DNA of 64,000 bases from Doris montereyensis (taxonomy: Eukaryota; Mollusca; Gastropoda; Nudibranchia; Dorididae): positions 431,001 to 495,000 of the forward strand of contig JAXRKP010000106.1 of assembly GCA_037039925.1 (NCBI GenBank). Reading direction: 5' to 3'. Positions 1 to 23,387 of this stretch are shown in pieces; the first letter of the stretch is position 1, and every line of letters starts with the position of its first letter. Both the position numbers and the translations under genes were made by a program. A model generated the notes under the pieces. It was not told the DNA's origin. It searched no databases and was given only the letters and a program-made list of their open reading frames with translations.

Positions 1-211
1 TTTATATCTTCGTCCCACTTTCTTCGAGGTCTACCCTTTGGTTTATTTACCTTGAGTTTTAGCATTATACACTGATCTAGCTATTCTCTTTTCATTCATT
101 CTGTTTATGGGCCAAAACCATCTAAGTTGATTTATATCTATCTCTATCTAAGTTGATTTATTTCCATCTTACTTTTAATGCCATCTGCTTTGGTTTGATC
201 TCTTAATCTAT
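1..211 (-). mobile_element. 3' end fragment of CFDP2-like LINE
   Basis: The segment is closely similar, in the same orientation, to 31982-32165 of the large LINE copy in this window. On the minus strand it encodes the C-terminal region with the N-R-M-N and R-P-R-R-K-W type motifs, interrupted by indels. Similarity stops near 211. It contains a short local duplication around 125-165. It may continue leftwards outside the window. Confidence 0.75.
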
Positions 212-2048
212 GACAATGAATATTTAAATTCTCCATAGAAATATTCAGTATGTAAATCACAGTGAAATGAAATCTGCTGCAAATCAAAAAACCGCAAGGT
301 GTTTCCTATAATTTTCAGTTAATCATAGTGAATTTATCCTGTGTGAAACATATGTTGTGTGGAACATATGCCATATGGGACATAATAAATGCCCTAAAAA
401 TAGTTTTTAAGTAAAATTCACAAGAAAGAAATTTGCACATGCAATTATCACATCCTGTCAGAAAGAAATTACATGGTAAGTGGGATAAACCAAATGACGC
501 AGAAAAGGAAAACATCATACTCACAGTCCCCTTCATCCCCATCGCAAGATTGGAGACATCAAGTTATAAGATGAACATTTCAATCTCATCCATCTTTTTT
601 TGGTTTTAAATCTTCAAAATCACATGGATCCTTTACAATGTTTATTTTGTAAAGACAAAATCTTACAATGTTGTCACAGTACCCAAGACAACTTTTTTGG
701 CAGCTGTAGCAACTATTATTAACGAAAGGTAGATAGACCCTACATCAACATCATATTTCTCCTTTCTTGTTCCTTGTAATCTTTAGCTAATACTCTTTTA
801 AGTTCCTATCAACAGCACACCAAATGAAAAATCCACACTTCCTTCTCCTCCACCCTTCCTGCCCCAATCTTTCACACATATCATAATTATTATTGGCAGG
901 AGTATGCAACAGACATCAAATTTTCTACAGAGATACAAATGTGCAACATTCCTGGAGCTATTTCATGAACGTAATTAATAACAAAATAAATGAAGGCATC
1001 TTGCACATGTACTACAAGCACTAAATGACACAGAAACTCAGACGTCTTATTTAACCCGTTTACTTAAACAAAGGATTAAAACAAAGGGCCATGGATTCAA
1101 AACCCTGACATAAAGTTTGACGTTTCAATCCTCGTCAGATTCAACTTTTGCGGGAAGTTTCCAAGGAGATTCTGGGAAAAGTTCTGTGCCTGAAAGTGTA
1201 AGAAACAGTTGGAAAAAGGTAAACATCTATGGAAATGTTTTATGAACACTTGTAAATGCTTAATCTGAAATTCATGGGAATAGACATTTCTGGTCATATT
1301 AAGCAGTTTTTGGACTATCAGATTATCGAAGAGACACTACTATATGATGCGGTTTTTATTTTCAATTATCTTCCTTGTTGTAATGACATGAACATGCATC
1401 CTTTGTGCCTATTTCTTATGTATTTTCTCTGATTTATTTTTGTGAGGTTTCTTTGTTTTTCCTACCAGTAAGTTTTTGGTTTCGGTTATGCTGGTTTTTT
1501 CTGAGAAAAAAAAAAAAAGAAAGGGCTGCCTGGGAACAGTCAGATATTGTTTCCAACTAGAGGTACATCTTTTTACATGGAATCCACAAGGCAATAGTTC
1601 TAGAGGGCGACAAAGAAAGACCTGAAGGAATAAGATCGAGACGAAGGTGGCGAGACCGAGCAAAACCTGGGGAGAGTTGCAGACATTGGTGCAGAATTGA
1701 ATAACTGGTGGCTCTTTGTTGATGGTCTGTGCTCTACAGGGAGCTGATTGGCAAAGAAGAAGAGGTAAATTTTGGATTTAACTGGAGCGAAATTTTGAAT
1801 TACGGGGAAATTGATTTAGAAAAAATTGAAACTTGGTAAATCTTCAGTAAGTTTTAGATAAAGCGTTTTCAGACTATGTGTTTTCAAGTTAACATGAATG
1901 ATATTACAATATGATATTTCATACCAATTCAATTTCTTTGGGAGTCTTATTCCGATGTAGTAATTCACAAAATCGATTTCTCTTTACTCAGGACAATCAA
2001 TGCAAACACTAATGATTACGACAAAGTAAAGTTCCTTCAAAGCCCTTA

Positions 2049-2325
2049 AGGCCTATAGAGCCGGAGCTTATCCTGGTTCCTATAGCATGAAGCGGAACAG
2101 GTGACAACAATCACCTCCTGGACAGGACAATCGTCTGATGCATGTTTTTACTCCCAAGCTAGTGCTTGTACCCATTTGCACCTGGGTAGAGAGGGGAAAA
2201 TGCGTGTTAAGAGTTTTTCCCAAGCAACACAACGTTGGACCTGGCTTTGCTAGGGTTCGAACTCGGGACCTCATGATCCCGTCCGGAAGCCTAACTGCTC
2301 GGCCACCGACTCCACTCTCTGCCTG
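2049..2325 (-). mobile_element. tRNA-derived SINE (Ser/Leu-like head)
   Basis: On the minus strand the element starts with a type II tRNA-like head: A-box TGGCCGAGCAGTTAGGC and B-box GTTCGAACCCTA. A body follows that recurs at 39285-39530 and, without the head, at 9383-9490. No tRNA acceptor stem or CCA end is evident, so this is a pol III-derived SINE and not a tRNA gene. The downstream part reads through the 'clipped by cctggttcctatagc' tail shared with the 9.4 kb copy. Confidence 0.75.
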
Positions 2326-2969
2326 TAAACCTTTCTTTAATTGCTTCAATCGCTATGACTGTGATATATAGTGAAGATGGTTTGCATTTGAGACTTTCTG
2401 TGATGTGTCATTGACATATTGTTCTTTGAAATCTTGTATTTGATCCTTTTATACCTTCTATCATTAAAGCAAAGCTGTCCTAAGTCTAAAAGGAGCCTTC
2501 CAATGCATAGATTTTAGTTAAAGTATCGTCTTTTGAACTTTCAAAGACAAACAATGCATGCATACATACAGTCATCTTTACTTTAATCTCCTTTTCTGTT
2601 ATTTCTCCTGATATCACACTGTGTGATGCCTATATAGGTCTGTAGATATCATTTGCTTATACCTGCTTATACCTGAAACGTCATGTGTCTGTTCTGTCTT
2701 CTTTGGTAGAGTTGTCACTTATTGTCATTTATCACTATAGGCATCTTTAATGGCACACTACAACTTTCAACGAGACAAGATTATTTTCTTTCCATTTTTT
2801 CATAATCATAAATTGGTTCTTATTTTTTAATTTCAAGTCTCATAATAAACAACTTGGGAAAAAAACAACCCATGAGATTTTCCACTAAAATCGATTTAAG
2901 ACTTAAAATTTGTCTCTAATATTTTCAGTTACTTTGTCCTCAATGCTAACGGATTGCATTGATTTCTAA

Positions 2970-3135
2970 GGAGCATAGTTAGCTTGGTTGGTAGTGGGAT
3001 GGTAAGGCGATAGGTGTCGACACGGAGGTCGTGGGTTCGATTCTATTAATGTCCAAAGATTTGTTTCTGTCTATTCCTTTGTCTCATCTTTCTTCCTATG
3101 AGGCTTTAATATTATTTCATGTCCTCGTGCATTGA
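2970..3135 (+). mobile_element. tRNA-derived SINE, second family
   Basis: A tRNA-like head (GCTTGGTTGGTAGTGGGATGG, then B-box GTGGGTTCGATTC) precedes a tail containing the 'ctgtctattccttt' and 'gaggctttaatattatttcatgtc' segments. The same tail occurs twice, in opposite orientations, at 39996-40290. The head is too degenerate to be a functional tRNA. Confidence 0.6.
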
Positions 3136-3850
3136 CATTTGAAGTATCTTTTCACGTAGATACAAAATTCCGAACTGAAAATGAAAAGACTAGATGAAGC
3201 AGACCTATCACAATGACACCTATAGAGTCTCTAAAAACAGTAACAGTCACAGGCTGAAAGTGGTATTTCTTATGGTACTTTGCTTTTCATGATGCCATTA
3301 ATATACAGTTACAATCATATCAAGTATCCCCCGACATCATCAAACAACAAAATACCGTAGAAATCATAACACTTTTAAGTCTTTAGTTGCTACCCATTTT
3401 GGCACTGATATAAATCCCAGTTGCTAAGCCTTTTGAGGAAAATCAGTTAAAAACGGATGGTTTTTAAAAAAAAATCTTAAAAATAAAACCGCTTGACGCA
3501 TCTTCATGAAATTTAAATATATGTTAGCGGATAGTCTTACCAACAATTTGGCATGAAATTTTTTCAAATTATGTCATGTGACCTTGGTGGCCATCTTGGA
3601 AAACTAATTAACATGCAAATTTTGTGTGTTTTTCTACATTTTGACCCATATTCCCACCCAAATTGAAAATAAAAATTGTTTCAATGCTGGAAATTATTGA
3701 TGTGTATGTAAATAAACTACAAAAACATATGTGGTGTTTGCTCTTCATATATTGATGTTTTTCACTTTGTGTTGGTCAGTAAACATATTGAAAAATATAC
3801 CAAAACATGAACAAACAACGAAATGACAAGTAGGCCTATAATTCACTTAC

Positions 3851-4183
3851 ACACAGGATTCATCTTTTCCTCTTCACTCAACTCAATATTCTTTAGGCCT
3901 GTCATTTCAGTGAAATTCATAAGCCATTCAAATGGATTTCCAGTTTCCTCACCAACTAAAACATTCCAAAGCCATTCATTGCCACCACTATCACCAATAC
4001 CACGCCCCCTTCTGCCACGCCTCATTTCATCATCGTCATCATCAGAACCACGAGAACTAGATCTAGATCTAGACTCTGGCTCACCAGTATCAGTATTAGG
4101 ATCAAATTCGTCGTTGTCGGAGTAAAATCGTCACATGAATCAGAATCATGTCTGTATACCTCATCTTCATCATCTAAATCCAT
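3851..4183 (-). pseudogene. Acidic/arginine-rich ORF, possibly piggyBac-like N terminus
   Basis: An ATG at 4183 opens a frame rich in Asp, Glu and Ser. A one-base gap in an A4 run (4124-4127 on the plus strand) separates it from a second frame that runs through an RSRSSSRGSDDDDDE stretch, an RRGRRGRG basic patch and the segment NPFEWLMNFTEMTGLKN. Acidic N termini followed by an F-T-x-x-x-G-L segment are seen in piggyBac transposases, but the catalytic core is absent downstream. The frame ends either at a stop at 3843 or at a GTAAGT donor at 3850. It could equally be exon 1 of an unrecognised gene. Assignment is tentative. Confidence 0.3.
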
Positions 4184-5047
4184 TGTCACAATGTAAAAAA
4201 ACGGTAATTACTATGAAAAGTTGACAAAAACCCAATCTTAGAGGCTAAAACTTTTTATAACCTCGATTAGCATCTTATCGAGGACAGAAGGTCACAGTAG
4301 TTCAATTACAAGCTCGTACTTTTTATTTTGCATTTTTATCGCATCATATCTGTGTGTCGCTTTCCGGCCTATCTCGCAATGCAGCGGCCATTACCGATCA
4401 ACGCCTTTCGGTGTATGTAGCAATTAAAGAGTTAAAGATGAAAGTTTCAACCCCTTTCTCTTTTTTTCTTCTCCTTATTTTTGGTTACGCTGTAAAAGGA
4501 ACTCTTCCTTCTGTGAAAATATGTTTTGTATCTGAAACAGGTGGGTACTCACTTGGTGGGTCTCTGGCTGACCGTGCAGTAATTGGCTTGGATGGAACTT
4601 CTTTATGGATTTTAGGTGGCGGGCTAATGGGGCCGGGCGCGAGTGATCTTGGCTAGCACACCATTGCTTTTCATGGCATCTTTGTGAATTAATTGTGACG
4701 ATGATGTGTGAGCCTTGGCCCAACGAGGACGGTCTGATGCATTAGTGCTGCTAATGTGCTGAAAAAAGAGAAGGGTAGAACTTTAAGTGTTTGCCATATC
4801 TAATTCGGTGGGTAGCCAATCATCCATATCAAAAGAAAGCCACATTCTCAGCAAAGGACTACACTTACACCAGTCACAAAAAGAAATAAAGAAAAAGGAT
4901 ATCATAAGTAGTAGTAGCATAAGTAGTGTTGTGGTGACATCATAGTACTGTGAGTTTGCATTTATGGTTTGAGACCCTGGCTGGTCCACACTTTTTCACG
5001 ACGTTGTTCTCTTGGGAAAGGTACTTACTCTACTTTCCTCACCTAAC

Positions 5048-5158
5048 TCAAGTGTAAATGAGTACCCAGATATAGGTAGAGGAAGATCTTGTCGGGAGTG
5101 ATAGTACAAAGCCCCTTACAGGCTGGTGTACCGTATGCTTCCAAGGGAATAGAGAGGG
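5048..5158 (-). CDS. Possible last exon of FBXO16
   Basis: Phase-0 frame PSLFPWKHTVHQPVRGF to a stop at 5048, after an AAAG acceptor with a weak pyrimidine tract. No convincing similarity to the known C terminus; included because phase and strand fit. Confidence 0.22.
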   Translation of the reverse strand, partial: PSLFPWKHTVHQPVRGFVLSLPTRSSSTYIWVLIYT

Positions 5159-5337
5159 CTTTGAATGGAATGGCTTGTTGGGGAATAAATCATGTACAGT
5201 CGGTGAGCCTGCACTTATGTGGGAATACAAACTATAAATCCATCTTTATCTTTAATTAGTATGGATGGAACAGTCAGTCTGTGGGTTCTATTAGAGAGAG
5301 AGAGAAAGGAGAGAACATTATAAGCTAATTGCCTTAC

Positions 5338-13586
<8,249 letters not shown>

Positions 13587-13637
13587 ATCTATGGTGGTCT
13601 CATACTGGACTGTGTGAGCAAACCGAGAATTTAGGAT

Positions 13638-13647
13638 CCGCCATCTT
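13638..13647 (-). promoter_or_regulatory. YY1-like motif upstream of FBXO16
   Basis: The minus strand reads AAGATGGCGG, a match to the YY1 core in the orientation typical of animal promoters, 52 bases before the first FBXO16 ATG. Position and orientation support a transcription start here; binding itself is inference. Confidence 0.45.
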
Positions 13648-13689
13648 TATACAAACAGGTTGCTGATAGTGATAGTTCAGAATCGAATA

Positions 13690-15120
13690 ACCTAATCGAA
13701 AGTCGATATTAAAGCAAATAATGAAGTTACATCTTTCTTTCTTGTCGAAGAAGATGGGACCGCATAACATAATGTAGCGTACTTAAACACTTCCAGACAA
13801 CATTATCATACGTACAAACATTTATAAAATGTTATGTAGATCAATGCATAAAACTGCAACAGATTAACTTAACCAAAATTTCACCGGGGGGGGGGTTATC
13901 AGGAGACAACTCATAGAGTTCAAGGAGACTGAGAGAAATCAGAAGAGTTGTGGCATGATACAGGTTTGAGAATGCAAGGCCAAGACTTTATTTGGGTTAT
14001 ACAGTGCTTGGGGATATTTCGTCAAGATATTATGAGGAATTTATTCTGATCTCCCCCCTTTTTATATGATTGCGGGTGGTTGGTGGGGATGCTGGTAGGT
14101 CCTACCTTTTTCTTTCCCTTATTTCACCTATCTTTCACCTTGCTCTTTCCTCTTACTTCACTCTGAGATCACTGCAATGGTGGATGAGGTAGATTTCAAT
14201 GAAACAAAATTTATATAATCTCAAGAGACGCAATATAAAATCTCTTGAAGTATGTTGTCAGTGCATCGTGGAACGATACATTAAGCACTTGTATCCGATA
14301 CTTCTACTATGTCGAACCTATTTATAGACGACAGCAAATGCAAACTGAAATGTTAACATTTTTTTTTTTACAAATAAAATGAATCTCATCGTTAGACAAC
14401 CTAACCGTACTTTTTTTGGGAATATTTTCGTTTTGAATATGCAAATATATAAAAAATATAAAAATAACGGTGGTATTATTACAATAACAGTTACTGTTCA
14501 CGCCAAACGAGATTTTCGGGCACCCTAAACGACGAGACGTTAAAAGTTAGCCGGGTGCAGACAAACATGGCCGAATGTTAGTCTGATCATTTTCTTTACT
14601 GTTTGCCAATGTTATCTAGCTCTTAGGTGCATTATTTTGGACTTAGCGACCCCGTGTCAGGTAATTGATGATTACAAGATAACATTTCAATGAAATTCTT
14701 TTCATTTTTTTCCAAGCTTGTCCCGATGAAGGGATCCTAATATGGGCACGTGTACTTGCCCAAGACGAATGTCTGAATGAATGTCCTAAGAAGAGAAAGA
14801 AGTTTGTTCTTTTTTTTTGGGGGGGGGGGGGGGACAAGCCCACCATACGAATAAGGTAAAATTTAATATTTGGAGTCTGGTAGTCTTTCATTTAAGATAT
14901 GCAAATCATACAGGTGTGCTTGCTATTGCTGGTGTTTCCTGGGGCTAGATTTGATAAGGCAGGTTTCTTTTATCAAAATGTACATGGGAGGTTTCACAAA
15001 ATGGTCCATCCCCATTTTCCTCTTTTGTCAAAATGTACATGTTATATTTCTTACAAGTGTTATATACCATGTTAAAGCTTAGAACCTGAGGATTCCAGAT
15101 TTATGATTTTAAGAGATGGG
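13690..15120. other. Spacer between divergent genes
   Basis: Apart from the interspersed repeat copy and G-runs at 13886 and 14819-14833, I see no gene or known element. The Staufen 5' exons and promoter could lie anywhere from here to 25.4 kb but cannot be located by eye. Confidence 0.5.
14074..14206 (+). repeat. Copy of the 'catcttgctgtttcctc' interspersed repeat
   Basis: About 130 bases containing 'ggtaggtcctac', 'tatctttcaccttgctcttt' and 'gagatcac..tggtggatgagg'. Other copies lie at 27718, 40905, 41262, 46358 and in the 56.3-59.0 kb cluster. No coding capacity or inverted ends seen. Confidence 0.75.
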
Positions 15121-15139
15121 AGTGATTATTCGGACCCGG

Positions 15140-16909
<1,770 letters not shown>

Positions 16910-19437
16910 TCTCTCTCTCTCTCACTCCTCTAAGGGATCTCTCTCTCTCTCGAGGGCGAGTAAATTAGCTTCTAAAGTTATGTTTTTCTCAAAGGGCTCT
17001 CTCTTTCTAAAAATGGGACCCAATGATATCTTGAACTCTTCAATTAATGTTCCTCAAAGTCTACGAAGGCTGACATGAGATATAAAAAAACATAATATTG
17101 TGACAGCTTTCAATTTGTGTGTTTTGTGAATATTTTTTGGGTGTAAAAAATCATACATTTGATCTTTTTGCAATGAATTGGGACCCGGGGTTTCCTTTAA
17201 TAGATCCACATGATGTCAAGAGAATTGTTCATTGATTAGAAATTTGGCTCGACCTAAATAACTGTCTTATCACCGGGTCCGAATAACAACTGATGTCTTT
17301 TCACATTAAGAGCTGAAAAAAACAGTTGAAAAATTATAGTTTGCACCAGTTTATAATCTTAAGTGAAGAAATCGTATTCCTACCACCAATATTCTGTAAA
17401 AGACACGAAAAAAATCATAGGTAACTCTAAATGAGGTAGAGAATGCCGTGAGACTACTGGCAGTCTACGGACCCTGGTCCGGAAAAAATGGCTTTTAAAA
17501 GCTCGATCTGAGATCTAATAACCATTTTTGCGAGCTGGGAAAGTAGTTCATCGCGTGTAAGGGAATCCTCATGTTCGAATGTTTTTAACATTGTCTAACA
17601 CTTGTCGGAAAAATATAACATGGTTATTTTGACGGCCATGTGCTTACGGCCATGTTTACGGTGCAAAACCTGCCATAACGGAAAATTCAGATCCAATGCT
17701 GTGTCACGTTAGATTCTGAGACCGTTCAGGGTCGGTTGCATTAGCAAAGTTTTCTTTGGCTTATTTAGTTAAATTATGTAAAGGCATCTGGTTTGGAGAG
17801 CTTTCATGATTTTTATGTTCTCAATAAGATGTGGAGTCCAAGGCCAGTGGCCTTACCCATTACATCGTTGATCAGATGGCTCACAAGCGTTTGGAGATTT
17901 CAACGAGTGGATGGATGAAAACCGATGCTTTTTGTCCCCGTTTTTTAAATAAAATTCTGTGATTGTACAGCCTTTATACTATCCTTATTATATTCTGGGT
18001 TTATCATGTAGACCATTTCTGCTGAAACCGCTCTATGTGTAATAGTTTCACTTATATAAACGAGTGAGTCCAAAAGCGCTTTCTTTTTCGAGCGATGTTT
18101 TGTTGATGGTGCATCTCTTTTCCCCCGTGAGAGTTTCACTCTCGAGCTCTCTGGTTTTGTAATATCCTTGTCTCTCTCTCAATAGATATCCTCATCGAGA
18201 GTACCAGTTTGAGGAATGGGAGGGTAACAAAATAATAGTATAAAGGCGTACAATCACAATTTACAAAAAACGGGACAAAAAGGCAGAGGTTTTCATTTTG
18301 CACCAGCAACGTCGAAAACACAGACTTCACATTTTGTTGAGAACTCACCAGGGAAACTCTACAAAAGTTTGCCCAAAAGTGTTTTTGACAATGGTTCTAG
18401 AATTTTTTGAAGCTGAAAAACATGACTTTTAAAAGCTAATTTACTTACTTTTTATTTCTTAGTTTATATCTGGACATCACGATAGTAAAAAATAAACATC
18501 ACATGATTGACAAAAAGCAAAAAGGCCATAACTGAAATTTTCTTTGTAATGCAACAGAATCTTAACCAATAAGATGTGAGTCCACGGATTTACCGTTGAA
18601 CGGTCTTGTGTGGATGGATGAAAAAATGCTTTATTCCCAAAACAAATAAAATTCTGTGAAAGCCACCTTATTATGTCTCATTCTGCTGAAACCGTCTAAC
18701 TTGGTGAGGATGCGATCGGACTTTGCCAATAGAAAGATCAGGAAAAAGAGTTATCACCAGCAACAAAACCATTTTTGAAAGTGCTTTTGACAATGGTTCT
18801 TTTCCCCCTGTACTAGTTTCATTCACGATAGGCCAAAGATGTAATGCAACAGAATCCTAACCTGGCCATCCAAACCTGACAAAATATTTTTGTGCGGATG
18901 TAAGGGCCATCCAAAAAGACAACTATTCATAAAGCCAAACCGACAATTTAAAAACAAAATTTCATGATTTCTCAAGTCTTACACAAGGTGAACGAGAAAA
19001 ATATTCTATCAATTGATGGAACAAGAAAGCGTGCAAGTATTACTAGAAGTGTTATTAGATCCCAGATCGAATTTTGTTGTTCGATGAAGTAAGGTCACGC
19101 AGACCACAAATAGTTTTGTGATATTCTAATTGTTGTTTTTTACAGGATAAACGGCCGTAGGAATACGTTTCACTTCTTCAGATCATAAAACGGCGCTTCT
19201 AGAATTGTATTTTTTGATCATTTTTTCCAGTTCTTACTGTGAATTCTGAGTTTGCGTTTATTTGTAGACCAGCAATTGTTACAAAATAACGAAAATCTAA
19301 ACCTCACATGATAACTACAAAGATCAAACAAAAATTGGAACCTAGCCAAATTTTCTTTGAACAATACTCTTTTCACATGGAATGGAAGAAAACAATAAAG
19401 GTCGTTGGACCTCACCTACCTTAAGGTGAAAAGGGAT

Positions 19438-19672
19438 TTATTAAAAAGAGGGAAATGCCAGCAATCTCAATTGCTGACGTTTGCAAACATAAAAAATATT
19501 CACAAAACACATAAATTGAAAGCAAATTTCACAATATTATGTTTTTTTATATCTGTGATGTCAAAGCTATACGTGGACCAAATGTTAAGAAGATTCATCA
19601 GTTAGACTTTGAGAAAGATTAATTGCAGAGTTCAAGTTATCATTGGGTCCCATTTTTGTGAAACCTGCCATA
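19438..19672 (+). repeat. Direct repeat A, copy 1
   Basis: Begins 'attaaaaagagggaaatgcc' and ends 'gggtcccatttttgtgaaac'; matches 21866-22066 over its length with small indels. Confidence 0.8.
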
Positions 19673-19814
19673 TTGAGATGTTATTGCAACAAGAGAACCT
19701 TAAGCTAAGGAATAAACATTACTAGATTAAAAAAAAGCGATAACCGTGTAATCAACTTAGGCCTCTCACAAAGTGTGTTGAATGAGAAAGCGTCACTTTG
19801 AGGAATGACATGCA

Positions 19815-21060
19815 TGTAAATCTTTCATATTTCCTCTGATTTCAGATTCTTAAGTTTCCTTTTCTTCCTTTTACTAAAAAAAACTGCTGTGTTCGCTTTT
19901 ATAAATAGGAGAGATGGTTTAGCACAACGGAACCTTCTTTAATTCCTTCAGATTTTTAATCTGAAATCTACTAACGCATTTGTTGTGGAAATAGCCTTTA
20001 AGCAAAGGATTTTGGGATAGATTTAGACAATGTTGAGATGCACTGACTTACTTCTCTGCAGTCGTACGATTTCGGTACAAAGAATGTGACATGCGGTCGA
20101 CGATTTCTCATTCTTTCATTCCAGGAAAATCAAGCTACGTCATTTTAAATTTCCTTTTGCCTTATTTGCGATTTATTTTATAATCCTATTTGTGGGTTAT
20201 TGTGATTTCATAGTCTAATCTCGATCTAGGATTAGACAAGATTAAGATCGATCTGCTTGAGTGAGATGATCTAGATTCTTTATCTGTAAGATCTAGATCT
20301 AGATTTTTATTATGACGGCTTGACAGCCATAGCTTTCCCTAGGCCATGGCTTGGGCCAGGGTGTCCAGCAAGGTCGGAAATATTTCAGATTTTTCATATT
20401 CAAGTCGGAAATTGATGTCTTGGGTAGGAAAATAAGTGGGGTTAGTATATCAGCACATAAATAGATCTAGCTTGTTAACAGATTAAAATTATTTCTTCCT
20501 CTGCGTTCCAGAGAATTTGAGATCTAGATTCTAGTCGGATAGATCTAGAGATATCTTGAAAATAAGCACGCACGTTGTTGATCTAGATTTAAATTCTAGA
20601 CAGACAGAGACAGGCTATTTTATGATAGATCTGGATTTTATCTAGATCTAAGTCTAATTGTTATCTAAAGGCCCAGAAAGTGCGAGACTAGATTTAGATT
20701 ACTAGGTCTAGAATTTGCCTATGACCCATTTTCTTCAATAACTTTAGTAGAGCTAGGGTTAGATTTCTGGATCTACTTGGTAGCCTAGTTAATAGAATCA
20801 GAATTGATTTAGAATTTTGTTTTGACTGTTATTGTGCCAATCTCAAAACAATTAGATCTAGGTTAAAGGTAAGCCAGCTCCAGCGTGTAGATCTAGACAA
20901 TTTAAACAAATTGAGGATGACCTGTCAAAAGTTTAAGTTTAATGATCAGGATTCACCAGTAGATGTAATTGATCTAGATCTATTCTATGTCTAAGAACAA
21001 ATTCTGGCTGTCAACTTAATATTGTAATGATGAATTCCTTTCTAGTTATATCACGTGCGA
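19815..21060 (+). repeat. Direct repeat B, copy 1 (full-length form)
   Basis: Its two ends, 19815-19900 and 20640-21060, match 26579-26660 and 26701-27125. The inner 700 bases are missing from the second copy. Rich in the palindrome TCTAGATCTAGA. Confidence 0.75.
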
Positions 21061-21865
21061 CCTGATATCAGAATAGAAGTGACTGATGTACGGTAATGGA
21101 AGAGAGAAAGATAAAAATGAATGTGTTTTCCATTAGGCCTATAATGTGACATGGGTGGGATAGGGTAGAGCCGGGAAGAAGCCAATCAGAATTATACTAA
21201 ATATAGTAAATGAAGAAGAAGAAGAAAGTTGCTAATAATGGAGATTTTGTAATAGGGGAGGGGGTCGATAGATGGTTTACGTTACAGTCAGTTAAAACCT
21301 CTAGCTCTAGATCTAGTTTTAAGTTTTTGATCCTGAAAGAGACATGGGGGGGTAAATTAGAACAGAGGAAGGTTTAAAATGGGCAAGCGATAAGTTTTAG
21401 AAAAGGCCTTCCTATCTTTACTTTCTTCTCTAGACTGAAAGTATTTTTGTGTGTGTTTAGGCTATACTAATGTATTTAATGAGTCCACATTCAGTTGTGT
21501 ATGTCACTCTTATGTTTGATTTTAGAATGCTAAAAAATTATGTTTATTTTTATTTTGTGTCATTTTTGCACTGTATTCATGTATTGTAAAATGATAGGGC
21601 TATTAGGGATTTTTCTCTCTCCAGAAATGCTGAAATATTATTAAATCTAGGTGAAAAGTTAAATAAATGTATGATCACTTTTCATTTCATTGAGATGCAC
21701 TAGAGAGCCATTTGAATTGAAATAAAGCATTGAAATTGAAATATTTACGCTTACGCTGTTCTCCGTTTCTGGCGTCGTCGGGAGAGTTTCTTTTCCTAGG
21801 CAGGCTATTTTCTGTTGAAGTAGGAAATTTTAAGTCGACTGTTTGATGGACACTCTGAAGGGGCT

Positions 21866-22066
21866 TATTAAAAAGAGGGAAATGCCGCGGTTTTCAACTC
21901 TTTACATTTAAAAAAAATATTCACAATATTATGTTTTTTATATCTGCAATGTCAAAATTATACATGGACTAAATATTAAGAAAATTTATCGATTAGACTT
22001 TGAGAAAGATTCATTGAAGAGTTCAAAGTTATCATTGGGTCCCATATTTGTGAAACCTGCCATAAG
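21866..22066 (+). repeat. Direct repeat A, copy 2
   Basis: Second copy of the 19438-19672 segment, same orientation, about 2.4 kb downstream. Confidence 0.8.
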
Positions 22067-23069
22067 CTAGAGCTAGATCACTGTATGGAGTCCTTCCTTG
22101 TGAACTCAGAGCTGCCAACTGTCACGGTTTTTGGACCTGAGTACGGGTGTGCATTTTCTGACTTTCTAGTACAGGTTTGGTGGTGGTGTTTTTTTTTTTT
22201 GTGTATGCTTTGTTTGAAATGCCGTTGCTGGTTTCGTCGATCTGTACTATGCCTACTCTGTGAGATGGATCTGTAGCTGAGACCGAGGCCATAGCATGTG
22301 AAGTTCGGGGGGATCACTCTTCGACTGTCAGTAGTGTCAGCTAGAATAAAATGTTGACCAAGCTCTTTCTATTTTGGCAAGAGATGTGACCGGAAATGAC
22401 AGATGTATTGTAAAGAATAAAGGGGTGTTAGCGTTAATTAACTTCCATACAATGCATGATTTTTACTTTGTAATCAGTCAATAAGTAGTGATCAATCCAC
22501 CGATCTGGCCAGACATCCCCTCTACCTCATCTGGTTTTATGACTATAATGAATAGATCTAGAATCAGAATTGAAAAGGACTGGGTCACTTTCAATGGAGA
22601 GTGAGAAAAGTTTTGTTTTACGTTAAAAAATAACATGTTGAAAACCTTTTTCAATCTTCTTTGGGATAAAGACTTTCTTTAAGCACAGGTGGAAAATGAC
22701 ATTGCTGGGTGTTTTTGTTTCATTTGCAGAAAGACCTGTGGTTTGTCGACAGCTGTAAGATCGCATAAATTGAGGGAGAAGCTTGTGTGTGCAAGGGATC
22801 TCCTCTAACTTTGAAGGCCATGTTTGGGGCTCAGGAAAGTCTTTAGTAGTAAAAGTAAAAGCACACACCAGTCAATTTCTAATGCAACGACAGAGGCAGA
22901 TGCGTCACTTGTAGATGTAATTGTGGTCTTATTGGTGCAAGCCTATTAATAAAATTATAGGCTTGGAAAGTTTAATTTTACAGGGGAAAATATTGGCAAA
23001 CTGAAATTTTCGTCTGAAAATGAGTGGGAACCCTGGTGTTTGTATGTGTGTGTTTTAAGAGAGAGGGGA

Positions 23070-23150
23070 GAGATGTAATATTATAATAGGGACATTGGAT
23101 GTAATATTATAATAGGGACCTTGAATGTAATATTGTAATAGGGATATTGG
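23070..23150. repeat. Triplicated 'atgtaatattataataggga' unit
   Basis: Three head-to-tail units of about 27 bases with few differences. Confidence 0.85.
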
Positions 23151-23387
23151 TTGGCTGCCTATCTTTATTATTTATGGAAGTTGCCTCACATCATTTTGTT
23201 TTTGCTGCAGCCACATTTGTACCCACAGCATGTATTTTTTGAAAATGCGAAGTACAGAAAGTTGATGACTGAACATGCATGCCACATCACAACTCTAAAT
23301 AGTATTGTGAACAACAAAATCAAACAGACAGATCAAGAACTATTTTCAGACATAAAAGCGCATATGTATTGAACTTCATTTGTTACT

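Noticed and set aside
315..542. Possible minus-strand exon ending at GTGAGT (donor near 516)
   Set aside because: The donor is good, but no acceptor or conserved residues could be found upstream.
2260..2325. Possible tRNA-Ser/Leu gene on the minus strand
   Set aside because: A and B boxes are present but there is no acceptor-stem pairing and the same head recurs with a fixed tail, so it is a SINE.
4354..4656. Plus-strand frame with a hydrophobic segment (FFLLLIFGYAVKGT) resembling a signal peptide
   Set aside because: No family resemblance, no supporting splice sites, and the opposite strand is also open.
22085..22276. 63-codon plus-strand frame beginning M-E-S-F
   Set aside because: Poly-T dependent, no splice or family support, opposite frame equally open; lies next to a repeat.
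23151..23372. 73-codon plus-strand frame ending D-I-K-A-H-M-Y
   Set aside because: Composition looks protein-like but there is no recognised family, and it abuts a LINE fragment; not enough to call a gene.
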